From NCBI GenBank assembly GCA_964019695.1, contig OZ026525.1:60854253-60918252 (forward strand): 64,000 nt of DNA, in the 5' to 3' direction. The translations under genes and the position numbers were made by a program. Below, piece after piece: positions 40,896-52,800 of the stretch. Source of the DNA: Loripinus fragilis (taxonomy: Eukaryota; Mollusca; Bivalvia; Lucinida; Lucinidae). The notes beneath the pieces are model-generated. The model made no database searches. It saw only the letters and a list, made by a program, of their open reading frames with translations, and had not been told where the DNA came from. Within the stretch, counting starts at the first letter, position 1. Each line of letters starts with the position of its first letter.

Positions 40896-43800
40896 TGTGA
40901 GTCAGAAAATTAAACTGGATTTCACTTATTCAGTGAACTTGGGATCTATCATTTTTAATATGATAACAAATAAAATAGATATTCCAGCGGGGACCGAAAA
41001 AGCAACCTCTTGCTTGCAAAGCCAGCATTTCACACACAAGTAATATTTTAGTACATCACTATCTGATATTCCTTTTTGTACTTTTTTTGCCAACTTTCAT
41101 GTCTCATAGGGCCATACAGATTTCTTATCAACACATTTTGAGAACAGTTATTCTCTGGCATTTAAGCTAGTCTTACAAACTCATTTCCTTCGACATTATA
41201 AGACTTTTTTCAGGCCAATCATGTGAAGTTGCATCACTTGACAATAATGCAAGAAGTCCTAATAGACATATATTGAATTTAGAATACCAAGGTTATTCAG
41301 AATTTCAAGGAGTTTTAACTCATTTCATATATCTCTGAAATTAAAATCTGATGAAGCTATCTATGTGGCAGTGAAAAGTAATTGTAATGTAATTAATTAC
41401 ATTTAGCAAAGTAATTGTATGTAATTAATTACTTTGCTCAAAAGTCATGTAATTGTAATTGTAATTTAATTGAACAATTTCCAATGTAATTGTAAGTAAT
41501 TAATTACTTTTTCAAAGTAATTGACCCCAAGTCTGTCCTGAATTCAGGATTTTGAGGCTGACTTTCCATAGAAAGTCAGCCTCAAAATGCTGTATTAAGC
41601 AGATAATGAAAGCCTCTCTGATTTATTTTCAGCATGTCTTAAGAGGATTGACCATTTAAACATAAAATTGTTAAAATTTTGTAGGCATACTGCTAGTTTA
41701 AAGATTCAAATTTCAAAAGTTCAGGATTTTGAAATTTTAAACTTTCACCCATGTGCATAGTACTGGTTCAACCCAGAAAACGTGCTGACATGAGATGAAA
41801 AATTTATTACAGGGAATTAAGTAATAAACTGGAAAAAAACACAATGCACAGGCTTGTCTGTGCCTTCACTGTTTGCCGATGCAGTAAGTACCAAAATCTC
41901 ATGTACTGGCTCATATCTTTTTACAAGATTACCAGGGGACAAAAATTCCACTCGTCCGCTCGTAATTTAGAGTGAAATCTAGAAAGGACGAGTAATTCTT
42001 TCCAAAGCAGTCGCCCTGTATGACGAGTGCTTTGGGAAGAATTACTTGAGGAAGTTGTATTACATATTATTACTCCCTTGTGTTCTTTATTACATACGCT
42101 TTTAAAGGACAAGTGCGTGTGTTTGCAGGACAAGTGTAAGTCACTCGTCCTGCAGGACAAGTGCAATATTGAAATATTTTTGTCCCCTGATTACGTTATG
42201 TACACTAGATATTCAGACACCTTTTAAAAGTCTTACACAAGTATAATACAGACATACATTTGCTTGTTTCACTGTTAAATCATTTTCATTTTACACATCC
42301 AGCCTCAAAGGAGAGAAATGGCTCGGTGGTAGAGTGCTTGACTCGAGACAGAGGGCCATGGGTTCTAGCCTCACCGGCGTTACTGCATTGTGTCCTTGAG
42401 CAAGATACATTAATCCTAGCTTAGTACTGGTTCAACCCAGGAAGACCTGTCCCTACATAACTGAAAAATTGTTGATGGGGCGTACAGAAACAAATCAAAC
42501 AAAAAAACATTCAGCCTCAAAGTTATAAAACTGTTTTCATGCTCAACTGAGCACAAACTTTCAACTCATAAAAACTAAAGTGCTGAAAAATAAAGATACT
42601 TCTTGCTTTAAAACTCAGATGTTGTAATATACTTAAATTTGCTTAAATATTGGACCATTTGGGCCTCAAGGTGAGAAAATCTGTTTTCGGAGTTTGGGAA
42701 CAACCAAGGCGCAGACCAGCCTGTGCATCCGCACAGTCTGATCAACGCCTTTGTTATTCGCTTTATGGAAAGTTTCATATCTAAACTTGCTACAGGTGAA
42801 ATTTCATTTTTCTAGCTCGTCTCTGTAGTTGTAGAGACTGGCTTGAGTTTGGCTTTGTCGGAAACCCTGAAGACAGGTTTTATCACGTCAATGCAGATTT
42901 ACCATGCTACTTGTTTTGACAGGTTTGAGTGAAGTAATAGGAGGATTGGGTCTGGCAGATCTACAGAAGTTAATAGGAACTGTCATGAAATATTAGAGGC
43001 CTTTAGTTAATTAAGAGTGCATAACAGAAACGTAATTTTCTTATTTCTCAACCAAAACATATGTTGTGGGTACTCAAAAGAACCGTCTTCAAAAGGTTCT
43101 TTTGAGTACCCAAAACATATGGAAAAAAAATATGGATAAGAAAAAAATTACAACTTTACGCTGACAATTTTTGTTTATTTAAGCCTGTGTATTAGACCAT
43201 TTACCTTGCTACTTGTTTTGACAGGTTTGAGTGAAGTGATTGGAGGATTGGGTCTGGCAGATCTACATAAGTTAATGGGTACTGTGATACAAACGGCAGA
43301 GAGGCAAGACATTCCCGCTCATGTCCGCGACGGTTATATCATGATGTATATATTCTTACCGGTCGTGTTCAAGGAAGACTTTAAACAGTATATTGGTCCA
43401 ATTCTGCCATCCATTCTTCAAGTGAGTCCTTCTTATGCATGGGTGAAAGTTTTCAGGATTAATCCTGAATTCAGGATTTTGAGGCTGAATTTCTTTTAGG
43501 GATGTATATCGATATATCGCAATAGTAACCTAGGCCATGTTACTGCATCAATAGGAAAGTGGCAATGTCAATAGTATCGGCAATAGCCTTTTAACCATCG
43601 CAATAATTTCAATAGTTTTTAGACCTGCGGATTTTCACTTTAAAATTGCTTGGACAGGCACAAAATGAAGTTAAATGGCAAAAGGGTGTATGTGTTTATG
43701 CATTCCATGCATTTCAGCAAGATAAGTGGACTTAGACAACATTCTGAAATTATTCTGTTGTTTCCATATGAAAATTGGTACCTGTATGTGCAGGAAAAGT

Positions 43801-46800
43801 CCTACTGTATTCTTAATATTCTGCTTCAAACAAGCATAAATGTTTCAGACAATAGTATCACAATAGTATTGCAATGGTAGTCCACAATTGTAATAGTATC
43901 ACAATGGTACTTCCTGCAATGTCAATACTATCGCAATTGTCAGATTTGGCCACAATAGTCACCCTTACTTTCTATGGAAGATTTTGAGGCTGACTTTCTA
44001 TGGAAAGTCATCCTCAAAATGCTGAATAAGCAGGTTTTAATAGCTTCTTTGATTTATTTTCAGTTCATCTTGGGACAATTGACCATTTAAATTGAAATTT
44101 TTAACAATTTAAGCATAGTTCGAGCCTCACCGGCGTCATTGCGTGGTGGTCCTTGAGCAAGCTACATTTATCCTAGCTTAGTACTGGTTCAACCCAGGAA
44201 GACCCGTCCCTGTTTAACTGAAAGATTGTTGATGGGGCATAAAGAATCAAATCAAACAAACAAACAAAACAATTTAAGCATACAGCAAGTTTTAAGATTT
44301 GAATTTCAAAAGATCAGGATTTTGGATATTTTGAATTTTCACCCATGCTTATGTCAAAATACAGCGCAGTCGTTTTATAACACACCTCATTATAACACTT
44401 CATATTAACACACTTCATTATAACAACACGCGGATAACTCAGTCGATAGCGTGTTTATCTATGACCAGCTGGATACCTTTGCCACGCAGGTTCGAATCTC
44501 GCAAGAAAAAAAAAATTGATTATTGAAAAACTATCAAATTGTTCCTGCAGTGGTATGTATCTTAATGGTTTGACTGTCACATTACGGGCTGCAGTGGTTT
44601 CACAGTGTATTTCACGGCCGAATGCCAAGAACTGCACTGGTTTTCCCCACCACTAGACAGTCGGCGTCTTAGAAGCAGAATTGCTTATGTCTGACGTCTA
44701 TCTCCAGTACACCAACACTGATTTGTGGCTCATAAATATTTTTAATCATGGAATTTTTAAAAGCATGGGTGAAAGTTTTCAGGATTAATCCTGAATTCAG
44801 GATTTCGAGGCTGATTTTCTATGAAAAGTCAACCTCAAATGCTGAATTAGGCAGATTTTAATAGCTTCTCTGATTTATTTTGGTGTAAACATATTTTATT
44901 CAAATTAATTTGTACATGGTAAATACAACATGAAACAATAAGATGAGGATAAGAACGGAAGCATGTAGCTTATATAGTTCTTCTCCAAGATGATTTATTT
45001 TCAGTTCATCTTGGGACAATTGACCATTTAAATTGAATTTTTTAACAATTTTAGCATACAATAAGTTTTAAGATTTCAATTTCAAAAGTTCAGGATTTCG
45101 GAAATTTTGAATTTTCACCCATGCTAATGTCAAAATACAGTGCAGTGCTTTTATAACACACCTCGTTATAACACTGATTTGGATCTAATTCTATCATGTT
45201 GTGGCTCATAAATATTTTTAACCATGGAATTTTTAAAAGGAATGATAGGAACAGGACTTTAGTCTCGATGAGATGGTTCTTTTGAGCACCCAAAACATAT
45301 ACTAAACCTTATGGGTAAGAAAATATTAACAATTTTAACCCTTAATGTGTAAATCGCAACAAAAAATGTCTGCTTTTCTCGTCTGCTGAAATGTTTAAGA
45401 AGCCTCTATGGCAAACAGTGTGTACCCAGATCAGACTGCTCCTATAAGACTGCTCCTATAGGAGCAGTCTGTTCTTGGTCCACGCTGTTTGCTTCTATAC
45501 TTAACTCGTCAGTAATGTTAGGCAATTAATTGCAGCAGACGACTTCAGCAATGCATTTTTTTCTTGGCGCTTTAAGGGTTTAGCTGAATTTTTTTGTTTA
45601 TCTAAACCTGTGTAGGAAAACGACCATGTAATGGTTGTGTTCCTATTATTCCTTTATAAAACTGTCCCTTTATGACACAATTCATGTGTAACAGGTCCAT
45701 TTCCATAGACCCCAAACATAGCATTTTAAAGGGATTGCTAAACTTAAGTGATAAACATGAAAGAAGTAAGGTCAGAATTTTTTTTTATTAGTTGATTTAC
45801 GGGAAAAAGATTTTGTCATCTTTTACGCAACATTATAATGGACATCATTACTTTATGTTACAAAATCTGTAAACCACTAGTGGTTTATCAATTTTGAATG
45901 CATGGCGTTATATCACTCCCAGACGCGACATCATGTGATAAGTATTTCTAAAGTACAAGTAAATTGACATGAATGAATAGCCTAAAATCCCACTATTCAT
46001 TTTCATGTTAAACCTTAAAGCGCCAGTCACGACTGCAGCAGACGACAAATTTTGTGACATCTTTCTCAATTTTCGACAAAAATAAGGTATGATATTACAT
46101 GAGAATTGTCAGCCAGCCGACGATTCTCATGAAATATCATGCCTTATTTGTTATTTTTGAAAAAATAGCAAAATTTGAAACTGTCGTCTGCTGCAAATTA
46201 TAGGTGGTGCTTTAAGGGTTAAACTTTTTCTTTCCTAGGCATTGTCTGATGAGTCTGAGTTTGTAAGAGACACAGCCCTGCGTGCTGGTCAGAGAATCAT
46301 CAGTATGTACGCCAGCACAGCGATAGAATTACTGCTGCCAGAGTTAGAGAGAGGCCTGTTTGATGACAACTGGAGAATAAGATACAGTTCTGTACAGTTA
46401 CTTGGTGATCTACTGTACAGTGTGTCAGGTGAGTTATTTAAAGGATCATTTTAACTGGAGAATTAGATACAGATCTGTACAGTTACTTGGTGATCTACTG
46501 TACAGTGTGTCAGGTGAGTTATCTAAAGAAGCATTTTAGCTGTAGAATACAATACAGTTCTGTACAGTTACTTGGTGATCTACTGTACAGTGTGTCAGGT
46601 GAGTTATTTAAAGGATCATTTTAACTGGAGAATAAGATACAGTTCTGTACAGTTACTTGGTGATCTTCTGTACAGTGTGTCAGGTGAGTTATCTAAAGAA
46701 GCATTTTAGCTGTAGAATACAATACAGTTCTGTACAGTTACTTGGTGATCTACTGTACAGTATGTCAGGTGAGTTATTTAAAGGATCATTTTAACTGGAG

Positions 46801-49800
46801 AATTAGATACAGTTCTGTACAGTTACTTTGTGATCTACTGTACAGTATGTCAGGTGAGTTATTTAAAGGATCACTTTAACTGGAGAATGAGATACAGTTC
46901 TGTACAGTTACTTGGTGATCTACTGTACAGTGTGTCAGGTGAGTTGTTTAAAGGATCACTTTAACTTGAGAATTAGATACAGTTGTGTGCAGTTACTTGG
47001 TGATCTACTGTACAGTGTGTCAGGTGAGATATTTAAAGGATCACTTTAACTGGAGAATTGGATACAGTTCTGTACAGTTATTTTGTGATCTACTGTACAG
47101 TATGTCAGGTGAGTTATTTAAAGGATCACTTTAACTGGAGAATTAGATACAGTTCTGTACAGTTACTTTGTGATCTACTGTACAGTGTGTCAGGTGAGTT
47201 ATTTAAAGGATCACTTTAACTGGAGAATCGGATACAGTTCTGTACAGTTACTTTGTGATCTACTGTACAGTGTGTCAGGTGAGATATGTAAAGGATCACT
47301 TTAACTGGAGAATTAGATACAGATCTGTACAGTTATTTTGTGATCTACTGTACAGTGTGTCAGGTGAGTTGTTTAAAGAATCACTTTAATTGGAGAATTA
47401 GATACATTTCTGTACAGTTATTTTGTGATATACTGTACAGTGTGTCAGGTGAGATATGTAAAGGATCACTTTAACTGGAGAATTAGATACAGTTCTGTAC
47501 AGTTACTTTGTGATCTACTGTACAGTGTGTCAGGTGAGTTGTTTAAAGAATCACTTTAACTGGAGAATTAGATACAGTTCTGTACAGTTACTTGGTGATC
47601 TACTGTACATTGTGTCAGGTGAGTTATTTAAAGGATCACTTTAACTGGAGAATTAGATACAGTTGTGTACAGTTACTTGATGATCTACTGTAAAGTGTGT
47701 CAGATGAGTTATTTAAAGGATCACCTTATCTGGAGAATAAGATACATTTCTGTATAGTTACTTGGTGATCTACTGAACAGTGTGACAGATGAGTTGTTTA
47801 AAGGATCACCTTATCTGGAGAATTAGATACAGTTCTGTACTGTACAGTTACTTGGTGATCTACTGTAAAGTGTGTCAGGGGAATTATTTAAAGGATCACT
47901 TTAACTGTAGAATTAGATACATTTCTGTTCAGTTTCTCATTGATCTACTGTACAGTGTGTCAGGTGTTATTTAAAGGATTATTTTAACCATAGAATCAGA
48001 TACAGTTCTGTACTCTACAGTTATTTGGGGATCTTCTGTGCAGTGTATCAGGTAAGTGGTTTAAAGGATCCTATACATGTCCAACATGTCAGTCAAGTAG
48101 GAACCTGCACTCAGCCAGCATACTCCCTATTGCTGTCATTCAAATTAAAAAAAGTACGGACATTAAGTTCAGACAGGTTATTTGTTTGATTACAAGCTAA
48201 GATAAGGAATTTCGAAGTTAAAAAATAAGGGCATGATCAGGGCATTAACACTTTAACACTCTTAATGCCCTGGACATGAACTTTTTTCAGTGAAAACATG
48301 CCCGCGTTTGTCATAATAAAGATGATAAAAAGAAGCAGGTACTATATTACTATAACTAAAGATAGAAGAGTGCTTAATTCACATGTCTTGATGTTTTCTT
48401 TTACTTTAGGTGTGTCTGGTAAGATGTCTACTGAGAGTGCTGGTGAGGACGACAACTTCGGAACTGAGAGCTCACAACAGGTATGGGAATATTTGCAGGG
48501 ATTTTCCTACCATTCTGAAGATGGGACCAGGGGCTTGTTGAATTTGGAAAAAAATTGATACTGTCTAAAAGAACTTGACCACCAGTTTAAATAGATTAAA
48601 ATTATCAGTATAAAGCTTAGGTATGGCATATTTGCTTTAATACCCTCCATAAAACTCGTGAAAGTTTGTATAAAAATGTGAATGAAAACATGTTTTCATT
48701 CATATTTCTATGCAAATTTTCATTGATCTGTAACTTTGCAAATTTTGTTCAGATTTTCATGAAATTTCCACCAAAATGTAGAACTAAGAAATTGGGAATG
48801 ATATACACCATTTTGGAAGTTTATGCTTATTTTAGAATTGGGAAGGAGCCGATATTTGGTCCCAAATCAGGCCTAGGAAAATCCCTAGCAATATAGAACC
48901 TTATGGTCCTCTGATTATGTCAACCCTTTGTAGACCCGAACCCCTAATTAGATATATAGCACACAGTGAAGACCCAGATGAAATGCTGTATAATGCAGCA
49001 TTTCATCTGGGTCTGCACTGTTTGCAAAGACAAAATCAATCTTCAGAGAAAGAAATACAATGTTTTGGAAATTAAAACCTGGGACCCCCTCAATATATAC
49101 AATGAACCATTCTGACTTTATCGTATGTGACATTGTAGCTTAATTGGAAAATTGCATTGGTCTGAAAAGGGTTAAGTTGTACAAAATTTTAAAAAATCGT
49201 TAAAGAGACTAAGTCTGCAACTGTGAACATTTTTCAAAAATTTTTATTTTCTTTTTGAATCATTTGTAATAGTAGAATTAAGTTATGTTTGCACAATAAA
49301 TCTGTTCACTATAGCTGAAAACTGCACGCAAAAGTGAATTATCTTATAAAAACAGGTGTGTTTTCTCTTATTGGTAATTATTTGCGTCCCTCCAATAATT
49401 ATAGACAGTCAATTTTAACATAAACGCTGTTGTTTTGATACTGATAATTTGTTAAGATTTACGAAATTACTAAAATGTATACCTGAATTTTAGTTTTTTT
49501 ACTGTGTTCTTGAACAATAGATACATTAGTTCTAAAATTAAAAGATCAAAAGTTACAGCTTTAAGGAGTATTAATCAAAATAGATACATTAGTTCTAAAA
49601 TTAAAAGATCAAAAGTTACAGACTATGCAGCTTTAAGGAGTATTAATCAAAATACCATACGTAGATTGGCTGTTGCACCACAACTTATTTTTCTCGAGGA
49701 AAACATATCTTTGGACTTTGTGAACAAGGTTCAAACCTATTTTCATAGCTACAAAAGCAAGCTATACAGCTCCCCCCCCCCTCCCACAAAAAAAATAAGG

Positions 49801-52800
49801 TAGTGTAACTGTATGTAACTGAAAATCATTTTCGTATTTCTCAACCGAAACACATGTTGTGGGTACTCAAAGAACGTCTCAATCAGACGGTTCTTTTGAG
49901 CACCAAAACACATGTTTAAAACTGATAGGTAAGAAATAATCACAATTGTACACTTAATTTTTTTTTGTTTATCTGTCCCCGTGGCTAGATCCTTGAGAAC
50001 CTAAATCTCTATTATTTGTATGCATACTGTTATCATCTGTCATTTGAGCAATTTAGAAAAGTGAGTACAGTAAACCCTGTGTAAAAGGGCCACTCTCAAA
50101 AAGACCGAAAATTGGTTTTCAAGACCAATTATCGCTTAATGCAGGTCAAAAGTATTGCAGAATGCTCCAAGGGGAGCATACTGCAATACTTTCGACCTTC
50201 ATTAAGCGACCATTTGTCATTAACATCTTTGTGTTGTCTATTTTTGAGTGACCCTTTTACACAGGTTTTACAGTAATGTTTGTCTATTTCAGTTGATCCT
50301 GAAGATCTTAGGAAATGAGCGTCGGAACCGAGTGTTATCTGGTTTATACATGGGAAGATCTGACACAGCTCTTCTTGTTCGACAAGCAGCTTTGCATGTA
50401 TGGAAGGTCATTGTTGCCAACACACCAAGAACTCTACGAGAAATACTGGCTACCTTGTTTGAACTTCTCCTAACCTGCCTGGCCAGTACTAGTCATGATA
50501 AAAGAACAGTAAGTGTCTTTAACTTTGTGGTTTACATGTATGGAAGGTCATTGTTGCCAACACACCAAGAACTCTGAGAGAAATACTGGCTACCTTGTTT
50601 GAGCTTCTCCTCACCTGCCTGGCTAGTACTAGTCATGATAAAAGAACAGTAAGTGTCTCTTACTTTGTGGTTTACATGTATGGAAGATCATTGTTGCCAA
50701 CATACCAAGAACTCTGAGAGAAATACTGGCTACCTTGTTTGAGCTTCTCCTCACCTGCCTGGCTAGTACTAGTCATGATAAAAGAACAGTAAGTGTCTTT
50801 AACTTTGTGGTTTACATGTATGGAAGATCATTGTTGCCAACATACCAAGAACTCTGAGAGAAATACTGGCTACCTTGTTTGAGCTTCTCACCTGCCTGGC
50901 TAGTACTAGTCATGATAAAAGAACAGTAAGTGCTCTTTAATCTTTGCATGCTGCGTAATTTTTCATGCTTTTTTGTCGTCTTCTGTCTCTTCAAAAAATT
51001 CTTTCAGAGCCTCAAACCTTTTGGATCCAGATCAGGACCAACTTTTGTAGGGCTGGTCTGGATCGAAACTGTTCACAGAGATTATCGGCAAACGACAGAA
51101 GCAGACAGAATTAATACACCACCTTAATTTTGCAGTAGAAGACTTTTTGAGAGAAAAAAATCATTTTAGGACCAAACCACACTGGTAGAATGTTTCTTGT
51201 GAATCCATCTTGAAATAGCAAGCCTTGTTATGCCTCTCACCATTGGGTGGGGAGACATACTGATATAGTGCTGTCTGGTTGTCAGCGCAACTGGAGGTGG
51301 GGGTTGGGGGCTGTAATTTTGTTTAGTTCATTTTTGGCTTGGTACTGTGAAAGTGTTTCAATGTTAGCTCTTGTTATACTGAATAATTTTATGTACTACA
51401 CTCCACCCCAATTTTGATCCTGTTACAACCACCAATTTAGCATTATTCCAATCAAACATCTCAAGATAAGCTTTTTTTAAGCATACAATAGGCAGTCTAT
51501 TATTGTCATCCAGGTGCATGACAAACTACATGAAAATTTGTTCATTTCTACATGCTCATTACACTGAAACATAAAAAGTAGTTGAGAAGTTTTAAAAAAG
51601 TTTACCCTGAAAAAGTTGTAATCATTGTAATAACCTGCAGCATTCCAGTTATAAGCATGTGTTTACAAACAGTAGAAAACAGTGTGGATCCTGATCAGAT
51701 GGCTTCTTCAGAAGCCAGCCAATCTGGATCTACACTGTTTTCAAAGCATAAGTCAATAAGTTAAAGGTCATTACATTACCAAAACCGGTCGATATTCCCA
51801 CAATAAAAAGACAACACTGGCCGTTGTTTGGTTGTTTATTCTGTTTATCTCCTCCTGATTTCAGGATATATGCTTGTCTAGCATGCTAAGGGTTAAATTT
51901 TCTTAACTTTCTTGTTCCATTGTAGGTTGCTGCCAGAACGTTAGGTGATTTAGTTCGGAAGTTAGGTGAGCGAGTTCTGCCAGAGATTATACCAATCTTA
52001 AACAAGGGTCTCAATTCGGAACAGAGCGATCAAAGACAGGGAGTCTGTATTGGTCTAAGTGAAATAATGGCCTCAACACAGAGAGATCACGTAAGTTAAC
52101 CTAGATCATGCCAAAAATTCCAAAAATAAATTGACCCATCCGATTAGATACCGGGTGGCGTAGCACAGTCGGTAACATGTCTGGTAACAGATGTGAGTCT
52201 GACTGCAGAACCAGGGGTCGCGAGTTTGATCCCGGCCCGGTCCCATACTTTCGTGGAGATTGGTTATGAAATAATTTCTACTGTCATTTTCCTCCCTTCC
52301 GCTGAATCATTCAAGAAGGATTGTTGTCAGTTACATTGTAACAAGGGAAAGTATGTGCACGAAGTACTAGTTAACTGCTTGTTCAAGCTTGCCCAGGAAA
52401 AAAGTGTGGTTAGGTGAACTGACCGTCCCGCCATGACCATAGCTGTTGACTTCGGACGAAAAGCAACAAAACAAACAAAACCAGCACATTCGATAATGGT
52501 ACATGTACTTACCAAGTGGATGAAAGTTTTCAGGATTACTCATATTATAAATTCAGGATTTTGAGGTTGACTTTCCATAGAAAGTTTAACTTGTAACTGG
52601 TAAATTTAGTAGGCATACAGCAAATTTTCAGAATTGAATAGAATTTCTAAAGTTCAGGATTTTGGAAATTTGGAGTTTTCATCCATGTAAAGGTATTGAG
52701 CCATTTTTGATGATAAAGTCCTGTAATTGATATTATTCTTGTGAATTTAACCCATATCCCGCCACTCTTTTTTGTCCCGAAAATGTCATCTGTTTTTTAC

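Larger units (their letters stand above)
39932..41535. mobile_element. hAT-like non-autonomous element, 1,604 bp
   Basis: Starts cagagttggggtaattaaaa and ends aattgaccccaagtctg, imperfect inverted ends of the cag...ctg type. It is flanked by a perfect 8-base direct repeat tcctgaat (39924-39931, 41536-41543), as expected for hAT transposition. The ends are rich in gtaattgtaattaattac. Contains a family A MITE (40659-40838) and an (aat)n tract. No transposase frame is visible. Confidence 0.88.
39899..41753. mobile_element. Family C MITE split by a hAT-like element
   Basis: Left part catgggtgaaagtattcagg to tcctgaat, right part from tcctgaattcagg to ctttcacccatg. Without the insert it is a normal copy of about 240 bases. 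Confidence 0.85.
39795..41835 (+). mobile_element. Family H SINE split by a family C MITE
   Basis: The SINE head and middle (tggcgctgtggtagattgct ... cactttatcctctgct) lie at 39795-39896. Its rest (atagtactggttcaaccca...) resumes at 41757. The intervening 39899-41753 is family C, itself split. Confidence 0.8.

Noticed and set aside
52151..52225. Possible tRNA genes (A and B box) here and near 34475, 15820 and 42325
   Set aside because: They are heads of dispersed SINEs with shared non-tRNA bodies, A-rich tails and target duplications; the cloverleaf does not close.
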